Shown here in pieces: positions 1 through 8,721 of a stretch of DNA of 64,000 nt. Within the stretch, counting starts at the first letter, position 1; every line of letters begins with the position of its first letter. The DNA lies in contig JANQIX010000026.1 of NCBI GenBank assembly GCA_028281925.1, forward strand, positions 1-64,000. Reading direction: 5' to 3'. Source of the stretch: Alphaproteobacteria bacterium (GTDB taxonomy: Bacteria > Pseudomonadota > Alphaproteobacteria > DSM-16000 > Inquilinaceae). The position numbers were made by a program, and so were the translations under genes. The notes below the pieces were generated by a model, which ran no database searches, was not told where the DNA came from, and saw only the letters and a program-made list of their open reading frames with translations.

Positions 1-1
1 G

Positions 2-841
2 ATCACCGGCAGCGGCACGAACGGCCTCACCTTCGCCGACATCGCGTCGACGGAGACGACGGGCGTCTACAACAACTTCATCCGCGCCAACGAGGCCGAC
101 GGCGTGCGGTTCGAAGGCGACATCGCCGGACCGGTGGAGGTGTTCCAAAACTACATCGTCGAGAACGGCGGCGACGGCATCGAGGTGGCGGATACGGCCG
201 CCATCGACGGCGGCAGCCTGGCGGTCCAGGTGAACTTCCTGCCCGGGACCCCGTTCGCCTTCGGCAATGGCGGCTTCGGCTTCAACCTTACCGGCACCGG
301 CAGCCCGGACCTGGAAGGCAACTGGTGGGGCACGCCAGCGGTCGGGTTCGCTGCGGTGATCGACGGCGTCGACGGGGGCGACCTGCCGACGCTGATCACG
401 ATCGCGACGGGCGACGAAGATGCGAATGTCTCGCCGGCCTTTGGCAACACGGACTTCGAGATGTTCGCCTTCCAGCCGGCCGCAATCGCCGAACCGCTGA
501 CGAACCTGCTGCCCGAGCTGCTTCCGACGGATGTGGAAACGCTCTTGGACGAGATCCGGTCGGCTGAGAGCGAGCTCGACCGCCCGGGCGGGGCGTCGTT
601 CTTCTCCAACGAACTGGGCGCGCCGTTCCAGACCAACGTCTTCGCGGACAATTTCTCCATCGGCGAGGTGGGCGGCCCCGGCGGGCTGCAGCCGGCAGCC
701 GGCGGCGAGAGACAGGGCCCGGTCAATCTCGGCGATCTGGAGCCGGCGGCCGGCCCCGGCAGCCAGCAGGCCCAGGCCGAGGACACCTGCGTGGAGACCT
801 ATTTCGCCGACTTCTGGAACGTCGACAGCGCCTGCCAGTAG
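2..841 (+). CDS. Right-handed beta-helix (pectate-lyase-fold) protein, C-terminal part
   Basis: The reading frame is open from the window edge, so the start lies outside. Short N/G/D-rich turns such as NNFIRANEADGV and ENGGDGIEVA, and a GNWWGTP motif, are typical of parallel beta-helix repeat proteins. The last 120 residues leave the repeat pattern and are rich in Pro, Gly and Ala. Two cysteines lie close to the end (DTCVET and DSACQ). Such folds occur in secreted carbohydrate-active enzymes and surface adhesins, but no catalytic signature is visible in this part. It is probably exported or at the cell surface, which is inference since no signal peptide can be seen. Confidence 0.7.
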   Translation: MTGSGTNGLTFADIASTETTGVYNNFIRANEADGVRFEGDIAGPVEVFQNYIVENGGDGIEVADTAAIDGGSLAVQVNFLPGTPFAFGNGGFGFNLTGTGSPDLEGNWWGTPAVGFAAVIDGVDGGDLPTLITIATGDEDANVSPAFGNTDFEMFAFQPAAIAEPLTNLLPELLPTDVETLLDEIRSAESELDRPGGASFFSNELGAPFQTNVFADNFSIGEVGGPGGLQPAAGGERQGPVNLGDLEPAAGPGSQQAQAEDTCVETYFADFWNVDSACQ

Positions 842-1007
842 GTCGGCTTGAGGCCACACCGAGAGCCGGCACTCCCCTTGCGATAGACAGCCGGGACGCC
901 ATGGCGCGCCGATCGCAAGGGGCCACCCCACTCTCGCCCCAAGGACCGGTCACCGAGCCTGAGGAGCGGAGAAGCCGCGCAACACTGGAGAACCTAAGGA
1001 GACTGCG

Positions 1008-1331
1008 GTGAATGAATACGACCTAACGGATCAGGAGTGGTCGGCAATCCAGCCGGTGCTTCCCAACAAGCCGCGCGGGGTGCCGCGCGTCGACGACCGC
1101 AAGGTTCTGAACGGCATCTTCTTCATCTTGCGCAGCGGCACGGCCTGGCGGAACCTGCCAAAGGAATATGGCCCGTACACCACCTGCTATAACCGCTACG
1201 TCCGGTGGCGCAGGGCTGGCATCTGGGCCCGGATCATGGCAGCGATCGCAGAGGATGGCGACGAGGGCGCAGCGGGCGGTCGACCACGGGCCGGCGAGGC
1301 TGAGCGTCCGCGTGCCGGAGACCTGGTATAG
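1008..1331 (+). pseudogene. IS5-family transposase, 5-prime fragment
   Basis: The start MNEYDLTDQEWSAIQPVLP, followed by RSGTAWRNLPKEYGPYTTCYNRYVRW, is the N-terminal DUF4096 region of IS5-type transposases. An AAGGAG ribosome site precedes the ATG. Similarity stops near position 1255 after the IWARIMAAIAE region, and the rest of the frame is unrelated. The DDE catalytic domain is therefore missing. The broken end abuts a methylase remnant on the other strand, so this is a rearrangement scar and not a working insertion sequence. Confidence 0.8.
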
Positions 1332-1403
1332 CCTACCTCATAGTCACCGCCCCCTTTGCGGCGACGCCGTTGCGGCGCTTCGTCGCCTGACCGGTCATCG
1401 CGA

Positions 1404-2006
1404 TCACCGTTCATGCCACCCGATCCACTTCCGTTCCGCCGGTCGTCCGCCTCTCTTCGGCATCCTCGAAGCGCTCGCCCGTCGCACCGGCGTCGCATAC
1501 TTGCCGGTGAAGATCGCCCAGCGCCTGACGATGGTGTCACAGTATGCCAGGTCGTATTCGCGCAGTCGGGCGCAACGGCCAACCCGCTCGGCCGCAATGA
1601 TTGTCGTCCCTAAGCCGCCAATGAGGTCGAGAACGATGTCACCGCGCTTGGAGCAGTCGCGAATGGCGTCAGCGACCAGTTCGACCGGCTTGACCGTGGG
1701 ATGCATGGCCAACTCAGCACCTCTGGTCGTGCCGAAGCTGTTGGTATGCGGACCGCTGCCGATCTTGAACACGAAGACGAGCTCGTGCTTGGAGCAGTAG
1801 AAGGTTCCGATGCCGCCGTTGCTCTTGTTCGACACACAGAGGTTCTTGAGATCCGAAAAAACCCGCCTGCCCGCTGCCAGCAACTCGCTCATGTGCCGCC
1901 AGTCCAAGCAAACGAATGCGATTGCGCCATCCCCGCATGACTCGGCGGCAGTGCCAAGCGCCTGAAAACCCTGCGCGGTCTTACCGTGTTCGAGTGCTTC
2001 TCTCAA
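1404..2006 (-). pseudogene. DNA-modification methylase (N4/N6 type), degraded C-terminal half
   Basis: The translation contains FVCLDWRHM, NLCVSNKSNGGIGTFY, KHELVFVFK, MHPTVKPVELVADAI and IVRRWAIFTG. These are the ordered landmarks of the ParB-associated DNA methylases carried by phages and integrative elements. The upstream part with the DPPY catalytic motif is absent. About 20 residues seem deleted between the NSFGTT stretch and MHPTVKP. The usual D-PFGGSGTT SAM-binding motif reads DLIGGLGTT. It is most likely inactive and is evidence of an old mobile element. Confidence 0.7.
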
Positions 2007-2321
2007 GAATTGGCTTCAGAGCCGCATCGCTTCACGCACCATCCAGACCATCTCATCCCGGGACCAAACAGTCGGATGATCCCACGTTGAGCGGTCGGGA
2101 CAGCTGAAAGCGACGGGCGCCATCCCTGAGATTCCAGGATGCGAATCATAATCATTCGCGCTCGATAGCGCCAGTCGTTCCCCTCCCGCGACGTCCGGGT
2201 GGTGTCAGTTTGAGGCGTCCGATGTGTGACGCGCGATGTCCGCGGTCAAGGCGAACGGTCCCAGCGACCCTCTATGCGCTGTGATCGCGGTTGACAGAGA
2301 TCGCTGACCGGTGCTGATGTG
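2007..2321. other. Intergenic stretch without a recognisable gene
   Basis: This gap lies between the methylase remnant and the TPP riboswitch. No coding frame with family resemblance or a convincing ribosome site was seen on either strand. It probably carries the promoter of the riboswitch transcript, but no clear -35/-10 pair was recognised. Confidence 0.4.
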
Positions 2322-2411
2322 CGGGCAGCCGGGGTGTCCTGCGTCCGCCTATGCAGGGCTGAGATTACACCCGTCGAACCTGATCTGGGTCACGCCAGCG
2401 AAGGGAAGCCA
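2322..2411 (+). promoter_or_regulatory. TPP riboswitch (THI element)
   Basis: The conserved THI-box core is present in order: GGGGTG, then a variable stem (GTCCTGCG against TGCAGG), GGCTGAGATTACACCC, GAACCTGATCTGGGT and ACGCCAGCGAAGGGAAGCC. These match the pyrimidine-sensing and pyrophosphate-sensing helices of thiamine pyrophosphate aptamers. The 3-prime end carries GAAGGGAAG, which can serve as the ribosome site of the small ORF starting at 2416. Ligand binding would therefore be expected to hide the site and block translation, as in other Gram-negative THI elements (inference). It controls the symporter gene downstream. Confidence 0.95.
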
Positions 2412-2415
2412 TCGC

Positions 2416-2493
2416 ATGACCAGCCTTATGCGGCCTATCGGCCGCTCCTGCCGCCTCCGCCACGCCGCCACCGACGCCGACGCCCGCGTCTGA
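2416..2493 (+). CDS. 25-residue leader ORF coupled to the symporter
   Basis: A short frame (MTSLMRPIGRSCRLRH...) starts 5 to 9 bases after the purine-rich GAAGGGAAG at the riboswitch 3-prime end. It stops at a TGA whose last A is the first base of the symporter ATG (TGATG). The symporter ATG at 2493 has no convincing ribosome site of its own. The simplest reading is that the riboswitch gates translation of this leader and the symporter is translated by coupling. The peptide has no recognisable family. It may instead be a chance frame. Confidence 0.5.
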   Translation: MTSLMRPIGRSCRLRHAATDADARV

Positions 2494-4031
2494 TGGAAGC
2501 GCTCGCCAGCGCCCCGGTCCTCGTGACCGTGGCGGCGACGTCGGCCGCGTTCCTCGCGCTCGGCATCGCCATCGCCCGTCGGCATGGCGCCGCTCGTCTG
2601 ACAGCGGACGACTTCGTCACAGCCCGTGGCCAGATCGGCGCATCGACCGCCGCTGCTACCGTCCTCGCGTCGATGCTTGGCGGCTGGATCCTCTTCAGCC
2701 CGGCGGAATCCGCCGCCGTCGGCGGCATTGCCACGGTTGCCGGCTATGCGCTGGGGACCGCAGCGCCTCTCTTTGCCTATGCCCTGGTCGGCCGGCGCAT
2801 GCGCACGGTGATGCCGAATGGGCACGGGTTGACCGAGTTTGCCCACCGTCGCTATGGCGGTGTCATGTACGCCGTCACGCTGGGCGTGATGCTGGCGGTG
2901 CTGCTGATCTTCCTGACCGCGGGCTTGAGTGCGGTCGCGCAGATCGTCGGCACGCTGACCGGCACGCCGAGCCCGCTCGCCGCGGCGATCGTACTGGCCG
3001 CAGCACTGGGCTACACGCTTCTGTCGGGCTTGCGTGGCTCGATCCTGACGGACGCCGTGCAGATCGCCATCGTGCTGCCGCTGCTGGCCGCGCTCGTGGT
3101 CGTCGGCTTCCGGGAGGCCGGCGGGTTGGATGCGGTATCGGACGGGCTCGCGGCAGCAGCGCCGCACCTGCTCGACTGGACATACGGTCCCGGCGTCGAG
3201 ACGGGGATCGCGCTGGTCCTAGCCATCCTGCTGGCGGAGATCTTCAACCAGAGCTACTGGCAGCGCGTCTACGCGGCCAAGAGCGCCGGCGCCGTGGTGC
3301 GCGGGTTCCTGGTGGGTGCGCTGGTCGTGTTGCCGGTGATCGCGGTCATGGGCCTGTTCGGCCTTACGGCCGTCGCGCTCGGCCGGGCGGAGGACGCGCC
3401 GGTCGCCGCCTTCCTGCTGGTGCGCGAGGCGTTGCCGGAGGGCTTTGCCATCTTGGTCGTCGTTCTGGGCGTCGCGCTTGTCATCAGCTCGCTGGACAGT
3501 CTCTTGTCCGCCCTGTCGAGCCTGCTAGTGGTCGAACTGCCGCGGGCGCTGCCGGCGCTGAAGGAGAACCGGCGGTCGCTGGTGCTGGCGCGGGCCGGCA
3601 TGGTCGCCCTCGCAATCGGGCCAATGATCGGCGCAGCCCAGGGCTACAGCATCTTCTATCTGCTGCTGTTGGCCGACCTGATCTGTGCGGCGGCGGCCTT
3701 TCCGGTGTTCTTCGGCCTGTGGGCCCGGCGCTGGTCCGGCGGCCAGGCGGCACTGGCCTTCACCTGCGGGCTGGTCGCGGGCGGCCTGGTGTTCATCACG
3801 CCGAGCTTCGGCCCGGCCGGCCTGCTCTATCAACTGACCGGCGCCGACTGGGCGGAGGCGAGCCTCTTGAAGGCGTTCCTGATCGCGACCTTCGTGCCCA
3901 TCGCCGTCGGCCTGACGCTGCATGCCAGAGCCACTGTCGCGTTCGACTTCGCGCAGCTGCGCAAAGGGACGGATGCTAACCAGAGACACGGCCAAGAGGG
4001 AGGCGGCGCGGCCTTTCGCGGCAGTCCTTAG
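2493..4031 (+). CDS. Sodium:solute symporter, putative thiamine or thiamine-precursor transporter
   Basis: A 512-residue integral membrane protein with about 12 to 13 hydrophobic segments. It has the sodium:solute symporter layout, for example DDFVTARGQIGASTAAATVLASMLGGWILFSPAE near the N-terminus and SSLDSLLSALSS in the later helices. The frame is open upstream to 2319, inside the aptamer, so the ATG at 2493 is chosen; it overlaps the leader ORF stop. The upstream TPP riboswitch indicates import of thiamine or a biosynthetic precursor. THI-regulated members of this superfamily have been predicted as thiamine-related transporters, but the exact substrate cannot be read from the sequence. Confidence 0.85.
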   Translation: MEALASAPVLVTVAATSAAFLALGIAIARRHGAARLTADDFVTARGQIGASTAAATVLASMLGGWILFSPAESAAVGGIATVAGYALGTAAPLFAYALVGRRMRTVMPNGHGLTEFAHRRYGGVMYAVTLGVMLAVLLIFLTAGLSAVAQIVGTLTGTPSPLAAAIVLAAALGYTLLSGLRGSILTDAVQIAIVLPLLAALVVVGFREAGGLDAVSDGLAAAAPHLLDWTYGPGVETGIALVLAILLAEIFNQSYWQRVYAAKSAGAVVRGFLVGALVVLPVIAVMGLFGLTAVALGRAEDAPVAAFLLVREALPEGFAILVVVLGVALVISSLDSLLSALSSLLVVELPRALPALKENRRSLVLARAGMVALAIGPMIGAAQGYSIFYLLLLADLICAAAAFPVFFGLWARRWSGGQAALAFTCGLVAGGLVFITPSFGPAGLLYQLTGADWAEASLLKAFLIATFVPIAVGLTLHARATVAFDFAQLRKGTDANQRHGQEGGGAAFRGSP

Positions 4032-4165
4032 CACGGGTCAAGCGGGTTGACGGGCCTCGTCGCCGGCCCGTCGTCGCCCGCAGCCCCGCTACGCACTTCG
4101 ATTGGCTCCCGGCGGACCGAACGCCTGGCCGCGACGCAGACCGTGGCGGGTATGATGAATTTGGG

Positions 4166-4510
4166 CTAGCCATCATCCTCGATGAAGGCGGCGAAAGCAC
4201 TCGAGTCATCCGGATGCCAATGGCTAAGCACCGGGCGGTTTTCGATGGTATCGCCCATGGCCCAAGCCATGCGCTTTTCGTCAAGTGCGCGGGGCACCTC
4301 GTTGTCGGGGCAGAGGATGAAGAAATCGCGGCGGTTCACACTTTCGATGAAGAAATCGGCAGTCTGCTCTGCCGTCCCGGCGGCGGGCGGTTTTTCGCAA
4401 AGACCTATCATGCCGGTGAGAACGAAGACTGGGATCAGCAGGTGGGCTGTGATCCTGCAGCCCTCGGTATCGGGAAATTCATGGGCGAGCGCTTCGGGTT
4501 CATGCCGTAT
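4166..4510 (-). pseudogene. Short-chain dehydrogenase, C-terminal remnant
   Basis: The minus strand encodes EALAHEFPDTEGCRITAHLL, then TGMIGLCEKPPAAGTAEQT, FILCPDN, RALDEKRMAWAMGD and ENRPVLSHWHPD. These follow the C-terminal third of a common SDR subfamily in order. An in-frame ATG exists at 4411, but homologous sequence continues upstream to about 4510 and then appears frameshifted (a SLRTLAN-like piece lies in another frame). The Rossmann motif and the YxxxK active site are missing, so the remnant cannot be active. Confidence 0.75.
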
Positions 4511-4739
4511 CGATTGGCCAGCGTCCTCAGGCTCTCTTGACTATCTTGTATTGCTCGACGGACTGCCTCTGTCGTCCTGGCGCAGCCGTAAAGTAGCTGC
4601 CCCTAACTCATCCTTCCATTTTCGAAATAGGAATGCACCATCAAAATCCGGGAGCAAACACCTAGTCTGTCGCCGAGTGGTCGGACCGAGACGGATGCGC
4701 TACCGACGACACAGAGATGACTATGCGGGCTAGAACGAG

Positions 4740-4997
4740 ATGAACAAGATGATGACCCTGGAGAGCTACGAGCCTTGGAAGCACTGCATCACGCAGTTGT
4801 GCGGCCTTCCGCTCACTGGACCCCACATTGAGAAGAGGCTCACCGCGTTGGGCGATCCGACGAACGGTCCGACGCAGAAGCTCGTGGCGATGCGGGGTGA
4901 GCAATACCGTCTGCGCGTCATCGGCTGGTTTGCGCAGGCGCAGCAGGAGAAGGCTGGAACGAAGACCGGTTCTGCACCGTTAGGACGAGCGAGCTGA
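4740..4997 (+). CDS. Hypothetical protein, 85 residues
   Basis: The frame begins MNKMMTLESYEPWKHCITQLCG and contains no recognised domain. It looks like a soluble mixed alpha protein. Its TGA shares one base with the ATG of the next small ORF (TGATG), suggesting translational coupling and supporting both as real genes. The codon pattern is ordinary for the window. The function is unknown. It belongs to a three-ORF plus-strand cluster between an SDR remnant and a strong hairpin. Confidence 0.5.
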   Translation: MNKMMTLESYEPWKHCITQLCGLPLTGPHIEKRLTALGDPTNGPTQKLVAMRGEQYRLRVIGWFAQAQQEKAGTKTGSAPLGRAS

Positions 4998-5209
4998 TGC
5001 CAGCCTTCGATCCCACCAACATTCCAGTCATCGTCAATGCCATCGAGCAGGTACTTGGCGCCGGGCATCCGATCGCGCTGACGGTTCAAGCGGCGGCAAC
5101 CGACCCTGACTTGATGCGGGAGGCATGGAACGCCATCGAGTCCCTCCCGACAGACCAGCGTCGCGCCATTGCTGGCATCCTGGCCAGCACCATGATGCCT
5201 GGTCTTTGA
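4997..5209 (+). CDS. Hypothetical protein, 70 residues
   Basis: The product (MPAFDPTNIPVIVNAIEQVL...) looks like a compact all-alpha protein ending in STMMPGL. The start overlaps the preceding stop. The next ORF starts about 20 bases downstream in a different frame. No family was recognised. Coupled spacing on both sides is the main evidence that it is translated. Confidence 0.5.
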   Translation: MPAFDPTNIPVIVNAIEQVLGAGHPIALTVQAAATDPDLMREAWNAIESLPTDQRRAIAGILASTMMPGL

Positions 5210-5228
5210 TGGCAGCGACGAGGTTCTG

Positions 5229-5474
5229 GTGCCGCTATTCGACGAGGAACAGATACGCGGCCCGGTGGGCGATCAGGCCTCCGCTGATTACGAACTCGAT
5301 CTGCGCGGCGTGTCTCAGGCGCACGCTCGCATCGCCGTCGAGCGGATGTTCGAACGCCGACGCTTCGCTGAGGCTACGACCGTAGTGGTCCGCATCGATC
5401 CGGCAACGCCGACAAGCGGTAAACACTGCTTCTGCCGGTCGGCAGGCAACTATTGGAACCCCACCGCCGAGTGA
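5229..5474 (+). CDS. Hypothetical protein, about 81 residues
   Basis: A GTG at 5229 is the first usual start in this frame; the frame stays open back to about 5196. The segment YELDLRGVSQAHARIAVERM resembles the start of Smr-like or other small alpha/beta domains, but the match is too weak to assign. The C-terminal part has HCFCRSAGNYW with two close cysteines. It ends about 35 bases before a long GC-rich hairpin, consistent with the end of a transcription unit. Function unknown. Confidence 0.4.
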   Translation: MPLFDEEQIRGPVGDQASADYELDLRGVSQAHARIAVERMFERRRFAEATTVVVRIDPATPTSGKHCFCRSAGNYWNPTAE

Positions 5475-5508
5475 AACATGTCTCTGAAGAAGATCGGAAA
5501 TCTCAACG

Positions 5509-5548
5509 TTGCCGGGGCCCCGATTCGCGCCGATCGGGGCCCCGGCAA
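5509..5548. terminator. Strong GC-rich hairpin, possible two-way terminator
   Basis: A perfect 16-bp stem (TTGCCGGGGCCCCGAT and its complement) encloses an 8-base loop. It lies between the plus-strand small ORFs and the convergent cyclase gene. No T-run follows, so rho-independent termination is not certain. Confidence 0.5.
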
Positions 5549-5607
5549 TCGCACCAATCAGCGTCTCGATTAACGTGAACCGACTGGATGCACCACGAGG
5601 TGGCCCA

Positions 5608-6429
5608 TCAGACCAGCGCAATCAGTCGGCACGGTCCGCCTGTCCCGCCCCGGTGCTTTGGCGCGCCGACCACAAGGGTCGCTCCCGCAGCAGGAAGCTG
5701 GTCGAGGTTTGCCATGTTCTCCACGGCCCATCTGTTTGCTGGCAGCCAAGTGTAGTGTGTCACGAAATCGGCTGACGGACCGTAGTCGATAGACAGCGTG
5801 TCAACGCCAATGCCAGCCACCTCGGCCTCCTCCAGAAGCATCGTCGCGGCCTCATGATGGAATCCGGGAAAGTGCATCTTCCCTTCATCATCGGCGTTTC
5901 GGAACCCTGGCGTGCCCAGCCGCTGTTGCCAGCCGGCATTCTGGGCAACACAGGCGCCCGCCGGGATCGGCCCATGTTCGGCAATCCAAGCAAGCAGGTC
6001 GTCGGGCGTGACCTGCGCATCCGGATCGGCATCCGCCTTCTCACGGATATCGACAATGATGAGCGGACAGACCAGCGACTCTACGGCAACCTCATCAATT
6101 GACGTGCCGCCGTCGGTAAAATGCAACGGGGCATCGATGTGGGTCCCCGTATGCTCGTTCACACGAAGGGTCTTAAGGTTGAAGGCGTGTTCGGCATAGG
6201 TGAACACATCTTCATCGAAAAACTGCTGCTCGCCGAAATAGGTCGGGAAATCATAGGTTAGCGTGTAGGTCAAATCGATTACCCGGCTGGCCGGTTGAGC
6301 AAGAACGGGCCTTGGCGCCGCGACTGTTGACGCCACAATCGCGGCACCAGCTGCCGCCGAGCCCCGAAACAGATTGCGACGGCTGAGCGCCTTACCCTTC
6401 ACGTACGCCATGATAACTGGATGGCACAT
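5608..6429 (-). CDS. Tat-exported cyclase-family protein (kynurenine formamidase-like)
   Basis: A 273-residue protein of the cyclase / arylformamidase superfamily. The metal-binding signature HTGTHIDAPLHF is intact. GFHHEAATMLL and an acidic CD-type active-site region follow. The N-terminus has a twin-arginine signal (SRRNLFRG, then a hydrophobic AAAGAAIVAST stretch), so it is probably exported folded. The ATG at 6429 is preceded by GGGAG at good spacing; a second ATG lies six codons later. Family members hydrolyse amides or cyclic esters, but the substrate cannot be deduced. It stands alone, with no co-directional neighbour. Confidence 0.85.
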   Translation of the reverse strand: MCHPVIMAYVKGKALSRRNLFRGSAAAGAAIVASTVAAPRPVLAQPASRVIDLTYTLTYDFPTYFGEQQFFDEDVFTYAEHAFNLKTLRVNEHTGTHIDAPLHFTDGGTSIDEVAVESLVCPLIIVDIREKADADPDAQVTPDDLLAWIAEHGPIPAGACVAQNAGWQQRLGTPGFRNADDEGKMHFPGFHHEAATMLLEEAEVAGIGVDTLSIDYGPSADFVTHYTWLPANRWAVENMANLDQLPAAGATLVVGAPKHRGGTGGPCRLIALV

Positions 6430-7056
6430 GTCGTATCTCCCTGTCGTCTGGGTCTTGGTGTTTCAAGACATCCTGGCGCGTTGCCGGTTTCGTCACCGGG
6501 TTCCTTCATGCATTGAACGAGATTGGCCATGTGGCGCGCCTCGATGACCGCGATGATTGCCCAGTTGCCGTAAGGGCGCAACCAGCGGAGCATTGGGGTG
6601 ACGGGAACGCCCTGAGGGCACTCCAGGCGCTGTCGGCGGAAACGTTAGACCGCCGTGTCGGTGCAGCCGACTCATGCTCGCACAGGTACGAAGCTGGGTC
6701 AGTCACGCCCATGGGACCCACACCCCAAGAGTCGCGTCGACGCTGAAGCGGTATCAGTTGGAGCCGGGGCGGCCAGCGGCAATGGAGGGCTAGATGACCA
6801 AGTTCAACGCTGGGAGCCCAGTTAACGGGCTGCCCGTTCGTGGGGATCTGGCTCTAGTCCGACCGGTTGCTAGCGAGAGAGCCATGTATCTTGGCGGTCA
6901 ACGCTTTCTGGTCTTGCCAATCCGCAAGAGTTCCCTGCTCTTTCCCTGCCTGTCAGCGAAGGCGGCGGAGACGGGGTCGCCGGAGACTTCCGCCGCCACC
7001 AAATCCGGCACATCTGTATCCTCGGTGTACTGGCCTTCGCGGTTGATCGTTTACCC
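6430..7056. other. Intergenic region without a supported gene
   Basis: About 630 bases separate the cyclase gene from the fixX downstream hairpin. Short frames exist on both strands, but none has a recognisable family or a good ribosome site. A stretch near 6680-6720 (AGCTGGGTCAGTCACGCCCA) vaguely recalls the dispersed repeat described near 11.7 and 56 kb, too weakly to call. Confidence 0.4.
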
Positions 7057-7117
7057 GTGAAGGGGATGCTGCCCCAAGGCTGGGGCAAACGACAGCGACC
7101 GCTGATTGCCCCTTCAC
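7057..7117 (-). terminator. Hairpin structure at the end of fixX
   Basis: Outer arms GTGAAGGGG (7057-7065) and CCCCTTCAC (7109-7117) are exact complements. An inner GCCCCA / TGGGGC hairpin lies between them. The structure overlaps the fixX stop codon and probably ends or stabilises the iscA-nifW-fixABCX transcript. Confidence 0.5.
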
Positions 7118-7401
7118 CCGAACTTGTACAGCACCCCGAAGCCGCCGCGCGGGTATTCCCACTCGATCTCGTCACCGAAAGCGGACGCGACGATGCGGCA
7201 GGTGCCGCATTCGAAACAACCGTCGAGCGAGCTGGCAAGCCTGCCGTCGTCCTGCAGGGCCCAGCAGCCGGCCGGGCAGAGCGTGAGCAGCTTCTTCAGG
7301 CCCTCCGACACGTTGTCCGGGTCCGTCAGGCGGATATGCGGGCGGCCCTCGTCGACGTTGTAGCGGTTCTGATAGAGCTTCTGCTCGATCTTCGTGCTCA
7401 T
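7114..7401 (-). CDS. fixX: FixX ferredoxin-like protein
   Basis: A 95-residue ferredoxin-like protein of the FixABCX electron-bifurcating complex. The C-terminal half holds the cysteine pattern CPAGC, then CFECGTCR, which ligates a 4Fe-4S cluster. The start ATG overlaps the fixC stop (ATGA), and this decides the start although the frame is open further upstream. FixX passes electrons from the FixC flavin/quinone site. It is the last gene of the fix operon. Confidence 0.95.
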   Translation of the reverse strand: MSTKIEQKLYQNRYNVDEGRPHIRLTDPDNVSEGLKKLLTLCPAGCWALQDDGRLASSLDGCFECGTCRIVASAFGDEIEWEYPRGGFGVLYKFG

Positions 7402-8696
7402 CGAAAAGCCCTCCGGATCTTGTAGGCATCGCCGAACAGGCCCATCAGCGAGCGGCCGCGGCGGAAGTTGCGGAAGATGCTGCGTTCCTTGGTGCGCTTG
7501 TCGACACCGTCCACGCGGAACCATGTGTCCGCCGCCTGGCTCAGCAGCTCCGGATAGGCGGTGACAAACTGCTTGTTCCCGTGCAGCACCTGCGGCAGGT
7601 CACGGTACTTCCTCAAGTCCTTCAGCACATAGCTGGCCTCCAGCCGCTTGCGGTAGCCGGCCAAGTTGGCCGCCGTCATGGGGCGGCCTTCGCGCTTCAG
7701 CTCTGCGATGGTCTCGCCCGCCAGCTGGCCCGTGGTCATCGCCATGTTGGAGCCTTCGCGGTGAAGCGAGTTGACGAACTGCCCGGCATCGCCGGCGACG
7801 ATCCAGCCGTTGCCGCAGACCTGCGGCACCGCCCTGTACCCCCCTTCCGGGATCAGATGGGCGGCATATTCCTTCAGCTCGCCGCCGGCCAGAAGGGGTC
7901 GCACGGACGGATGCGCCTTGAACCGCTCCAACAGGTCGTAGGGCGAGACGTCGGACGCCGCGAAATCGGAGACGATGCAGCCGATCCCTACCGATACGCT
8001 CTCACCATTGGTGTAGAGGAAGGCGGTGCCGAGCATGCCGCCGGTGATGGTGCCGGCGGCTTCGATCACCACGCCTTCGTCGCCCTGGATGTTGAAGCGC
8101 TGGTCGATGACGTCGCGGGGCAGATAGTGCGTCTCTTTCACCGCGAGTGCGACCTGATCGGGCTTGAGCTCGTCGCGCAGGCCGGCCTTCTGCGACACCA
8201 GCGCATTGACGCCGTCGGCCAGCACAACCACGTCGGCATAGACCTCGCCGCCGGCGCGGTCGGTGGTCACGCCCACCACCCGGCGGCCGTCGCGGATCAG
8301 GCCGGTGACCGTGGTCTCGCAGATCACCAGCGCCCCGGCTTCCCTAACCTTGGACGAGAACCACTTGTCGAACTGGGCGCGGATGATGGTGTAGCGGTTC
8401 GGCCGCTCCTCATTGAAACCGTCGGAGCGGTAGTGCGTGCCGACATGGGAGGTCTCCGTCAGCATCCATACCCGCTGTTCGACGATGTGGCGTTCCAGCG
8501 GCGCCTCGTCGCGGAAGTCGGGGACCAGGGCCTCCAGCGCGTTGGAATAGAGGATGGCGCCCTGCACGTTCTTCGAGCCCGGGTACTCGCCGCGTTCCAG
8601 CTGCAGCACGCTCAGGCCTGCACGCGCCAGCGTCAGCGCGGCGGAATTGCCGGCCGGCCCCGCCCCGACCACGATCGCATCGAATGTTTCCGGCAT
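7398..8696 (-). CDS. fixC: FixC electron-transfer flavoprotein-quinone oxidoreductase
   Basis: A 432-residue flavoprotein. The N-terminal FAD-binding motif [19 protein letters not shown] is followed by [18 protein letters not shown], characteristic of the ETF-quinone oxidoreductase/FixC family. [19 protein letters not shown] near residue 310 is the second FAD contact. In the FixABCX complex it receives electrons bifurcated from NADH by FixAB and reduces quinone, while FixX or ferredoxin receives the low-potential electron for nitrogenase. The gene lies 25 bases after fixB and overlaps fixX by 4 bases. Confidence 0.95.
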   Translation of the reverse strand: MPETFDAIVVGAGPAGNSAALTLARAGLSVLQLERGEYPGSKNVQGAILYSNALEALVPDFRDEAPLERHIVEQRVWMLTETSHVGTHYRSDGFNEERPNRYTIIRAQFDKWFSSKVREAGALVICETTVTGLIRDGRRVVGVTTDRAGGEVYADVVVLADGVNALVSQKAGLRDELKPDQVALAVKETHYLPRDVIDQRFNIQGDEGVVIEAAGTITGGMLGTAFLYTNGESVSVGIGCIVSDFAASDVSPYDLLERFKAHPSVRPLLAGGELKEYAAHLIPEGGYRAVPQVCGNGWIVAGDAGQFVNSLHREGSNMAMTTGQLAGETIAELKREGRPMTAANLAGYRKRLEASYVLKDLRKYRDLPQVLHGNKQFVTAYPELLSQAADTWFRVDGVDKRTKERSIFRNFRRGRSLMGLFGDAYKIRRAFR

Positions 8697-8721
8697 GGGC
8701 GCGGTGTCTCCTTGAGGGCTG

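Noticed and set aside
2349-3167. Minus-strand frame opposite the symporter
   Set aside because: Its translation is repetitive and charged with no domain, and it would run back across the TPP aptamer. It is a shadow of the symporter.
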